DNA of 64,000 bases from Planctomycetota bacterium (GTDB lineage Bacteria; Planctomycetota; UBA8742; UBA2392): NCBI GenBank assembly GCA_020845475.1, contig JADLFN010000039.1:1-64000 (forward strand), given 5' to 3'. The translations under genes and the position numbers were made by a program. Below the pieces are notes generated by a model that saw only the letters and a program-made list of their open reading frames with translations, made no database searches and was not told where the DNA came from. The first letter of the stretch is position 1, and every line of letters starts with the position of its first letter. This document shows, in pieces, positions 58,290-64,000 of this stretch.

Positions 58290-59020
58290 TGTTTCACATC
58301 AATCGCAAATCGCCCGCGCAGGATATCGAGCAGGTCGAAAAAATTGTGTATCTCGAAATCCGGCTTGGTGGCGCCCTCTTCTTTCGAATATTTGCCGCTG
58401 CGGCGGTTGAGCACGGTAATCATGCCGATCTTGTTGGGCGGGTCGATGTCCATTTTGGGCCGGTCGCCCACATACATCGCTTCGCTGGGCCGGATGCCCA
58501 AAGCCGCGCAGGCGCGCAGGTAGAGCTTGGGGTTGGGCTTGGAAATGCCCAGTTCGTCGGAGATGAAAATGGCATGGGGGTCGAACAACTCGGCAATGCC
58601 CAGACGGACGATCTTCTCGGCCTGCTTGAGGGGAATGCCGCTGGTGATCACGCCCAGCTTGAGTTGCGTCTGCTCGCGCAGAAGCTTGAGCACGTCAACG
58701 GCGTCCTCATACGCGCGCAATGAGCGGAACTTGGTTTCGTGGTAACCCACCACCGCCGCGGCTACGAGGATCGTGGGCGAAACCGGCTCGTAGTAGTGCT
58801 TGGGCACGCGCAGCAGCAGCTTGTCGAAGTGGTGTTCGTAGTTGCTCGTGAATTCGGCGACGATTTCTTCGAGCTCGCGCAGTGCATCCTCCACGCTCAT
58901 GCGAAAACCATGGGCGCGCATGGATTCAATGGCGTTCTTGCGCGCCAGCGCCGCGAACTCGCTCGTGGAGTAAAGCGTGTCGTCGATATCAAAGAAGATC
59001 GCGCGCAGCGTATCGGCCAT
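58286..59020 (-). CDS. HAD-family phosphatase (CTE7-like)
   Basis: 244 residues. Nucleophile D11 and acid/base D13 in FFDIDDTLYS, Ser/Thr motif II (LGVITSGIP), motif III lysine (ISKPNPKLYL) and the final YVGDRPKMDIDPPNKI. The cap domain lies between about 18 and 115. It fits TIGR02253 (CTE7-type HAD hydrolases of small phosphate esters). No operon partner; both ends lie against word-type inverted repeats. Confidence 0.87.
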   Translation of the reverse strand: MADTLRAIFFDIDDTLYSTSEFAALARKNAIESMRAHGFRMSVEDALRELEEIVAEFTSNYEHHFDKLLLRVPKHYYEPVSPTILVAAAVVGYHETKFRSLRAYEDAVDVLKLLREQTQLKLGVITSGIPLKQAEKIVRLGIAELFDPHAIFISDELGISKPNPKLYLRACAALGIRPSEAMYVGDRPKMDIDPPNKIGMITVLNRRSGKYSKEEGATKPDFEIHNFFDLLDILRGRFAIDVKH

Positions 59021-59025
59021 GGGGG

Positions 59026-59093
59026 GATTGTCGATTGTCGATTGTCGCTTGTCGATTGGGTACAGTGCGGTAGTTCAATCGACAATCGAAAAT
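59026..59093. repeat. Word-based inverted repeat (TCGATTG)
   Basis: ATTGTCGATTGTCGATTGTC on the left and CAATCGACAATCG on the right, about 20 nt paired around GGGTACAGTGCGGTAGT. The left arm has four word copies and the right two. Confidence 0.88.
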
Positions 59094-59097
59094 TGCG

Positions 59098-59277
59098 TCA
59101 TCCCCAGACGCGCAGCAGCCAGAGCACGACGATCACGAGCAGCATCACGGCCGGAACGACAAGCGTCCAGATCAGGAACTGCTGGTTCTCGCGGCGGCGT
59201 TCTTCGTTTGGATCGACGCTCTTGGAGCGCGTTTCGAGCGACTGGCCGATCTTCAGTTTGTGCTTTGATTTCGACAT
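59098..59277 (-). CDS. Small membrane protein (59 residues)
   Basis: MSKSKHKLKIGQSLETRSKS opens a basic, Arg/Glu-rich N-terminus (VDPNEERRRENQQF). A single strong membrane helix (WTLVVPAVMLLVIVVLWLL) then ends in RVWG. The ATG at 59277 lies in the gap between the HAD gene and the DUF4139 gene. Single-pass topology with an N-terminus-in bias. Not recognised; below the length cut of the usual gene calls. Confidence 0.6.
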   Translation of the reverse strand: MSKSKHKLKIGQSLETRSKSVDPNEERRRENQQFLIWTLVVPAVMLLVIVVLWLLRVWG

Positions 59278-59292
59278 GGCGCGAGCAGCCTA

Positions 59293-59449
59293 ACACGAAG
59301 GAGCGAAGGAGCGAAGAACGGTAAGGCAACGGCGCAGGGATCTACAGGATGGGCAGGATGAAAACATGGGCGCACTACAGATCTCTGTTTTTGAGTCCTG
59401 TAAATCCTGACCATCCCTGCGCCGTGTCTGTTCTTCGCTCCTTCGCGTT
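59293..59449. repeat. Nested inverted repeat (outer GAAGGAGC, inner CAGGATNNN)
   Basis: The outer arms ACACGAAGGAGCGAAGGAGC (59293) and the reverse at 59429-59449 enclose inner arms 59331-59358 and 59396-59423. The inner arms are 28 nt, with matching core GGCGCAGGGAT then CAGGAT units; differences fall in the 3-nt spacers. The inner word is the same as in 50782-50868. The outer right arm includes the stop codon of the DUF4139 gene. Confidence 0.92.
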
Positions 59450-61464
59450 CAAGCCTGAATTTTCTGCGCCGTGGTTTCGAACTTCTTGCGCAGCTCGGCG
59501 ATCTTCTTCTCGTTGGCCGCTTTGCGGTCGCGCAGCGTGGCCAGCTTGGTTTCGTCGCTGTCGAGCTGGCTGATGTAACGCTCGCGCAGCTCTTTCTCCT
59601 TGGGCGTGCCGCTGGAGGATAGCCGCGCCAGGTTGTCGCGCAGGCGCGAGTGATCCTGCGTGATGGAGGCAATGTCGCGGTCGATCTGGGCGTTGTCGCG
59701 AACGTGTTCGTTGATGCTTTTGGCGACTTCGAGCAGCGGTTCCAGCGCCTTGATGAGATCCTTCTTGCCGCCGGCGTTTACGACGAGCTTGAGGTAGTTC
59801 TCGATCTGCTCAGGCGCAATCCAGAGCGATTGCGTGTGCTGGCGGCGCTCGGTGATTTTGAACGCCAGTTGCTTGCCCGGCTCGCTTTCGACCACGAAGC
59901 GATCGAAAGTTTCGGTGCGCTCGGCGGGCTTGGCCGTGTCAACGTATTCGGCGCCGCGGTCGGCCGGGTGATCGATGTAGAGCTTCAACTTGCGCTTGGT
60001 CGCGTTCTTGATCGTGTAGGTGACAATGCGGCGCGACCACGTGGTGTGGTACAGGTAGCCGCTGCTCACGCGGACTTCCTGGCCGCTCTCGGTGCTGGAT
60101 TCAAACGCGGTCGTAATCTTGCAGCCCAACTCGACGGAAAACGGCACCAGCTTTTCTTCGCCCGGCCGCATGGTGTCGAGCATGGCTTCGCCGGAGTATT
60201 CGCCTTCGCGGAACACCGTGGCCGGGCCGCCTTCAAGCGTCAGGTTCGTCGAATTCTTGAGCTTGAAGCTGGTGAGCGGATTGCCCACGCGCACGCGCTC
60301 GTTGTAGACGGCCACGATTTCGCCGTCGAACTTGTCGCTGAGAATCGGCACGAGCGCGCTGTTGCCGCCCTTGATGCTCACGGGCGTGCTCACGTCATAG
60401 CTGAACATGTCGCCCAGTTCCTGCGTGCGCGTTGATACGTTCACGCTTTGCGCCATGTCGCCTGCGCGCATGGCAGGCGGCGCGGCTGGCGCGGGCATCG
60501 AAGCCAGGGCCATGCCGGAAGCCTCGGCCATGGAGCGACGCGCCTTCTTTGAGGGCGCGCGCTCCTTGGCGTACTCGTCTTCGTCAGCCAGTTCCTCAGA
60601 AATGTCTTCGCCAGCCTCCTGCTCAGGCATGTCAAACGTTGCGCCCTCGAGCACGGGCGGCGCGATGGGGGCTTCCGTTTCAACGCGCACGTGGGGCCGC
60701 GCGCGGCGGCGAGGTGAATACAGGTCGTGGGTGAACGAAATCGGCAGGCCGGAGACCAGCGAGAGCGCGACATCGTCCCAGTCATCCTGACTGTCGTTAT
60801 CCACCAGTGCAAAACCGAGCACCGTGGGCTTGCCCTTTTCATCAAACAGCACGCGATAGCTCGTCTTCCATACGGTTGCGGGCACGATGTAGGCCACGTT
60901 CACGTCGCGTTCCTTGGAGCCGCGCAAATCCAGCGTCACGCGCCGGCGCTCTGTGCGGCGCTGCGCATCCATGCGCGACAGCAGAATTGCGAGGTCGCGG
61001 CGCAATTGCGCATCGACGGGAGTGACGGTGCGGATATCGCCAATGCGCACGCGGCGCATGGCATCACCCACGACGAGGCTGAGATAGTCCACCTTGATCG
61101 CGACTTCGCCGCTGGATTCATCCACCTGCTCGATGCCCAGCACGCGGCCTTTGAGCTTCTCGCCGCTGTAATCGAGTTCGACTTCCGCGCCGATCAACTG
61201 GCCCAGCAGTTCGAGGATGCCGCCGCCCTCGGGCAGCCTGACCTTGATGTCATTGAGGCGCTCGCTCAGCGCCGGGTGCGGCTCATAGGAAACCGCCGCC
61301 AGTTGCCCGCCGCCGTGGTCCACGACGCTCAGCGATTTCAGCGCGTCGTCCATTTCATCGTGGCGAAACGAAAGCTCCAGCTTGGCATCGCCGCTGACCT
61401 TGGCGTGGCGCTCAAAACAGCCCATACCGTGCTTGTGCAGAACGACGCGAGTAATCTTTGACAT
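59449..61464 (-). CDS. DUF4139 domain protein
   Basis: 671 residues; ATG at 61464 (MSKITRVVLHKHGMGCFERH). N-terminal beta domain (HAKVSGDAKLELSFRHDEMD), coiled region (LRRDLAILLSRMDAQRRTER), then the DUF4139-type middle with VNVAYIVPATVWKTSYRVLF and DWDDVALSLVSGLPIS. A Pro/Ala/acidic linker leads to a C-terminal beta sandwich, and a final coiled coil (LEPLLEVAKSINEHVRDNAQ). No signal peptide. The family covers mucoidy-inhibitor-like proteins of unknown mechanism. The stop codon lies in a repeat arm. Confidence 0.82.
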   Translation of the reverse strand: MSKITRVVLHKHGMGCFERHAKVSGDAKLELSFRHDEMDDALKSLSVVDHGGGQLAAVSYEPHPALSERLNDIKVRLPEGGGILELLGQLIGAEVELDYSGEKLKGRVLGIEQVDESSGEVAIKVDYLSLVVGDAMRRVRIGDIRTVTPVDAQLRRDLAILLSRMDAQRRTERRRVTLDLRGSKERDVNVAYIVPATVWKTSYRVLFDEKGKPTVLGFALVDNDSQDDWDDVALSLVSGLPISFTHDLYSPRRRARPHVRVETEAPIAPPVLEGATFDMPEQEAGEDISEELADEDEYAKERAPSKKARRSMAEASGMALASMPAPAAPPAMRAGDMAQSVNVSTRTQELGDMFSYDVSTPVSIKGGNSALVPILSDKFDGEIVAVYNERVRVGNPLTSFKLKNSTNLTLEGGPATVFREGEYSGEAMLDTMRPGEEKLVPFSVELGCKITTAFESSTESGQEVRVSSGYLYHTTWSRRIVTYTIKNATKRKLKLYIDHPADRGAEYVDTAKPAERTETFDRFVVESEPGKQLAFKITERRQHTQSLWIAPEQIENYLKLVVNAGGKKDLIKALEPLLEVAKSINEHVRDNAQIDRDIASITQDHSRLRDNLARLSSSGTPKEKELRERYISQLDSDETKLATLRDRKAANEKKIAELRKKFETTAQKIQA

Positions 61465-61520
61465 AGTGCCCCCGAGGTTCCTGTGCCGTGATCCGAGCTT
61501 CTCGTTTCCGGCCGCCCCTA

Positions 61521-61550
61521 CGGACCACGAGCCACGAAACACGGACCACG
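61521..61550. repeat. CCACGAA-CACGGA word tandem
   Basis: CGGACCACGAGCCACGAAAC then ACGGACCACG: direct word copies with no clear opposite arm. Lies between two minus-strand genes. May be half of a word-based element. Confidence 0.6.
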
Positions 61551-61563
61551 CTTTCTGAGCCGC

Positions 61564-61791
61564 TCAATCCTTCTTTGGTTCGGATTTCTGCTTTGCAATC
61601 TCTTCCCGCGCGCGCTCTTCGGCCGCTTTGCGCTCGCGCAACAGCCAGCCCGCGATCAGGCCCAGCAAGAACACCGCGGGAATCGTGATCGAATGAATGC
61701 CCCAATTGAAGTTCGACCACATCCCCGGCTCGTCTTGGGCCGCCAGAGGAGCCGCAAACAGCGCGGCTATGACATAGACATGACGTTTCAT
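61564..61791 (-). CDS. Small secreted/membrane protein
   Basis: 75 residues: signal peptide or first helix (YVIAALFAAPLAAQD), then a second membrane helix (SITIPAVFLLGLIAGWLLRE) and a Glu/Lys-rich C-terminus (RKAAEERAREEIAKQKSEPK). Looks like a small single- or two-pass membrane protein with a cytoplasmic charged tail. Function unknown. Confidence 0.6.
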   Translation of the reverse strand: MKRHVYVIAALFAAPLAAQDEPGMWSNFNWGIHSITIPAVFLLGLIAGWLLRERKAAEERAREEIAKQKSEPKKD

Positions 61792-61844
61792 GGTAGCCTC
61801 GTCGGGAGTGTAGTAGCGCTCTGGCGCATTGCACCAGAATCTCC

Positions 61845-61887
61845 TTCCTTAGTAAGGAATTGTGCGGACGTTGCACTAATCAGTGCA
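61845..61887. promoter_or_regulatory. Two adjacent palindromes, candidate operator
   Basis: TTCCTT-AGT-AAGGAA at 61845-61859 and TGCACT-AATC-AGTGCA at 61872-61887 lie between divergent genes (minus-strand 61564-61791 and plus-strand 61924). The symmetry and position suggest a regulator site; no matching regulator is identified. Confidence 0.35.
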
Positions 61888-61923
61888 CTCTACTCCGGAC
61901 TGGGCAAGTCCAAGGAATCGACC

Positions 61924-62742
61924 ATGAAGAACCTGGCATTGGTTTTGGCTCTGGCGTTCGCTTTTGGCGGCGCATTGCAGGCACAAGGCGGGCCCGGCGG
62001 AGCAGGGGGCGCGGGCGGTTGGCCCGGAGGTGCTCGCGGCGGCAATCAGGGGCCGAAGGCGCCCGATGATCCCAACAACAAGGGCAAGAACGGCGGTCAG
62101 GGCCAAGGCGGCAACCAGGGCCAGGATTGGAAGAAGCAATGGGAAGACGCCGTGAACGCGCTGGGATGGGGTGAAGACGGCACAGAAGAGCGCGTCGAAC
62201 CCGGCCAGACGGTGCCCGAAAAAGACAAAGAGGCGTGGCTTGAAACCGAAGCCACCAAGCTTGGGCTTGAGGACAAAAAGATCCGCTCTGACTTCAAGAA
62301 GCTCGGCCTCAAGGCCTGGAAAGACAGCGAAACGGAAGACGCAAAGTTTGCCCAGACCTACAAGGCCTACAAAGATCTCAAGGACGCCGACAAGAAGCTT
62401 GAAGAGCCGCGCAAGAAGCACCTTGAGGCGCTCGCCAAAATCTGGGAAAAGTCAGACGCCGAAATGACGAAGAAGAAGGCGCTGAATGAAGAACAGTTGA
62501 AAACGTGGCAGGAAGACACGAAAAAGATGCGCACGCAAACCGCGACCGACAAGAGCGCGGAACAGGACAAAATTCGCGCCCGCAAGGTTGAAGAACTCAA
62601 GAAGCAGTGGTCCGACTACGCCAAGGGCGGCACGGAGAAGAAGGAAGAGACAGACAAGAAGCCCAAGAAGAAGGAAGAAGGCGAAGAAGACAAGAAGCCC
62701 GCCGAGGGCGATTCCAGCTCCGGCGAATCCGAAAGGAAGTAA
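61924..62742 (+). CDS. Secreted Lys-rich helical protein, paralog A
   Basis: 272 residues with a signal peptide (LALVLALAFAFGGALQAQ). A Gly/Asn/Gln-rich flexible segment (GNQGPKAPDDPNNKGKNGGQ) precedes a helical domain (LETEATKLGLEDKKIRSDFK, KAWKDSETEDAKFAQTYKAY) and a Lys/Glu tail. The LKAWKDSE...ED motif and the later TATDK are shared with paralog B at 62862. Charged, soluble, outside the cytoplasm. Function unknown; followed by a strong terminator. Confidence 0.7.
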   Translation: MKNLALVLALAFAFGGALQAQGGPGGAGGAGGWPGGARGGNQGPKAPDDPNNKGKNGGQGQGGNQGQDWKKQWEDAVNALGWGEDGTEERVEPGQTVPEKDKEAWLETEATKLGLEDKKIRSDFKKLGLKAWKDSETEDAKFAQTYKAYKDLKDADKKLEEPRKKHLEALAKIWEKSDAEMTKKKALNEEQLKTWQEDTKKMRTQTATDKSAEQDKIRARKVEELKKQWSDYAKGGTEKKEETDKKPKKKEEGEEDKKPAEGDSSSGESERK

Positions 62743-62775
62743 CGCTGTAGCCCGCAAGGGCCGCCAGCGCGCCAG

Positions 62776-62805
62776 CACAAGCCCGTTCGCGGGCTTGTGT
62801 TTTTT
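62776..62805 (+). terminator. Rho-independent terminator
   Basis: Perfect 10-bp stem CACAAGCCCG-TTCG-CGGGCTTGTG followed by six Ts. Ends the transcript of paralog A. Confidence 0.92.
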
Positions 62806-62861
62806 CCGCAACCTGACTCCGGCTGCGTGGTTTAATGCGACAACCACCCTAGGGCACGATC

Positions 62862-63569
62862 ATGCGCTACTTCCTCATTGTTCTGTTGCTGTGCGCCGCC
62901 TCGCCATTGATGGCCCAGATTGGCCGCGGGGGCAAGCACGCCGCGCGCGGCGGCGAACCCAAAGGCCCCGACACTGATAAACAGCGCGAAGAAGCCCAGC
63001 GTCGCGCCCAAAAGGCCGCCGCTGAGAAAGAGCGCGACGAAAAGGAAGCCGAGCGCGAAACCGCCAAAGCTGAGCGCGAGGCCAAGAAATCAGAGAAAGA
63101 AGGCGTTGCCGCACCAGAAGAAATCAAGCCCGGCGACGTCATCGCGGAAGAAGTGAAACTGGCCTGGATCGAAGCCGAGATGGACAAACTGGCCATCGAG
63201 AGCAAGACCACGCGCACCAGCTTCTCCAAGCTCGTGCTCAAGGCCTGGAAAGACAGCGAAGCCGAGGACGCGCGCTACGCCAAGGAATACGAGGCAGCCA
63301 AAGACGACGCCAAACTGCTCGACCCGGCGCGCAAGGCTCACCAGGAGAAGCTCAAGAAAATCTGGGACGACCTCGACAGCGAGGCCACCAAAAAGCGCCT
63401 GCTCGACGATATCCGGCTCAAGGCGTGGCAGACCGATAGCAAGTTCCTGCGCGAGAAAACCGCCACCGACAAATTCGAAGAGCAGGAGAAGGCCAAGCTC
63501 GCCAAGAAGCAGCCCAAGAAGAAAGCCGAAGAAAGACCCGAAGGCGAAACGCCGGAAAAGGGCAACTAG
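62862..63569 (+). CDS. Secreted Lys-rich helical protein, paralog B
   Basis: 235 residues with a signal peptide (FLIVLLLCAASPLMAQ). A Lys/Glu/Arg-rich coiled region (KQREEAQRRAQKAAAEKERD) precedes the shared domain (LVLKAWKDSEAEDARYAKEY and later TATDKFEEQEKAK). It lacks the Gly-rich linker of paralog A but keeps the same core, so tandem duplication is likely. Soluble, outside the cytoplasm. Function unknown. Confidence 0.7.
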   Translation: MRYFLIVLLLCAASPLMAQIGRGGKHAARGGEPKGPDTDKQREEAQRRAQKAAAEKERDEKEAERETAKAEREAKKSEKEGVAAPEEIKPGDVIAEEVKLAWIEAEMDKLAIESKTTRTSFSKLVLKAWKDSEAEDARYAKEYEAAKDDAKLLDPARKAHQEKLKKIWDDLDSEATKKRLLDDIRLKAWQTDSKFLREKTATDKFEEQEKAKLAKKQPKKKAEERPEGETPEKGN

Positions 63570-63585
63570 GCGTATCTCAACTCAT

Positions 63586-63613
63586 AGGGGCGGGCTTTGT
63601 GGCCCGCCTCTTT
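63586..63613 (+). terminator. Rho-independent-type terminator
   Basis: AGGGGCGGGC-tttgtg-GCCCGCCTCT (10-bp stem, one mismatch) followed by TTGCT. Resembles the GTAGGGGCGN repeats in its first bases. Confidence 0.65.
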
Positions 63614-63627
63614 GCTATTCTCTGCCT

Positions 63628-64000
63628 ATGCTCTCACGCGCCGAAATTGAGGAGTTGTTCCCCGCTACGCGCAACCTCGTTTACCTCGACACCGCTTACC
63701 GCGGGCCGCTGTGCAAACCCGCCCGTGACGCCGCCGAGGAGTATTTGCGTAGCGTTTCCGAGCGCGGCTCGCTGGAGATCCAGCGCTACATCGACTTGAT
63801 GCACGGCTGCCGCAAACGGCTAGCCAACGTGTTCAACGCCAAGTCCGACGAATTCGTGTTTCTGGCCAACGCCACGGACGCGTTTTCGCGCGTCACGCTC
63901 GGCATTGACTGGCGCGAGGGCGACGAAGTCGTCGCGCCGGAGAACGACTACCCCGGCGTGCTGCGGCCCTTGCTCGATCTAAGAAGGCGCGGTGTCAAGC
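63628..64000 (+). CDS. Class V aminotransferase (cysteine-desulfurase-like), 5' part
   Basis: 124 complete codons before the right edge. MLSRAEIEELFPATRNLVYL then DTAYRGPLCKPARDAAEEYL matches the fold-type I class V PLP enzymes (NifS/SufS and relatives). The segment FVFLANATDAFSRVTLGIDW fits the cofactor-phosphate loop region, and GDEVVAPENDYPGVL the next strand. The PLP-lysine lies beyond the window, so the exact class (desulfurase, kynureninase, isopenicillin-epimerase-like) is open. Confidence 0.85.
   Translation, partial: MLSRAEIEELFPATRNLVYLDTAYRGPLCKPARDAAEEYLRSVSERGSLEIQRYIDLMHGCRKRLANVFNAKSDEFVFLANATDAFSRVTLGIDWREGDEVVAPENDYPGVLRPLLDLRRRGVK

Noticed and set aside
57320-58723. 467-residue plus-strand frame opposite the oxidase and HAD genes
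   Set aside because: Shadow of two clear enzymes and it crosses a word-based repeat.

Overview
GC-rich bacterial chromosome, densely coded on both strands, with no rRNA or CRISPR. I read it as a free-living heterotroph of the Planctomycetes/PVC type, at moderate confidence only. The grounds are an ECF sigma factor beside a large membrane-anchored protein and an alpha/alpha-toroid protein, many secreted proteins unique to the lineage, TTG/GTG starts, and intergenic space packed with palindromes. No gene here fixes the phylum.

Layout. (1) 1-8563: a minus-strand run of plasmid/phage-like genes (DUF932, DUF6573, AlpA-type helix-turn-helix and unknowns), separated by hairpin-rich spacers and ending exactly at the 3' side of a tRNA-Asn gene. 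It looks like the right end of an integrated island; no integrase is in the window. (2) 8738-19365: a protein with four GspG-like blocks, a ChaN-domain protein, glmM, tsaB, an aldehyde dehydrogenase, a GxxExxY (PD-(D/E)XK-type) gene and a zinc-ribbon gene bracketed by inverted repeats, a split Ada repair pair and an enoyl-CoA hydratase. (3) 19552-23006: four tandem paralogous membrane proteins of no recognised family. (4) 22982-29599: a helicase-less type IIG/ISP-like restriction-methylation enzyme, a LOG protein, thiL, tsaE and a coiled-coil protein. (5) 29848-35939: a giant membrane-anchored protein, an ECF sigma factor, and a fusion of 26-residue repeats, one membrane segment and an alpha-toroid. 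(6) 35989-43667: a HigBA-like toxin-antitoxin pair, threonine synthase, CPBP protease, HU, tadA, a NifU-like protein and a double nucleotidyltransferase. (7) 43740-64000: GspE/PilB ATPase, membrane proteins, esterase, ABC permease, tgt, glutamate dehydrogenase, a flotillin/NfeD/flotillin operon, a secreted protein with a sorting-like tail, sarcosine-oxidase-like enzyme, HAD phosphatase, DUF4139 protein, a pair of secreted paralogs and the start of a class V aminotransferase.

How they work together. Housekeeping functions are scattered: t6A synthesis (tsaB, tsaE), anticodon editing (tadA, tgt), alkylation repair (ada/ogt pair), cell wall (glmM), thiamine (thiL), threonine (thrC) and glutamate (gdh). 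GspE and the GspG-like protein suggest a type II secretion/type IV pilus system encoded elsewhere.

The most unusual signal is the non-coding DNA. Many gaps hold an inverted repeat whose arms are tandem copies of a short word. The word differs between loci, but the architecture is the same. Other palindromes recur as REP-like families. Some supply the stop codons of neighbouring genes, two have entered coding sequences in frame, and one set brackets a nuclease-family gene whose start and stop codons lie in the repeat arms.
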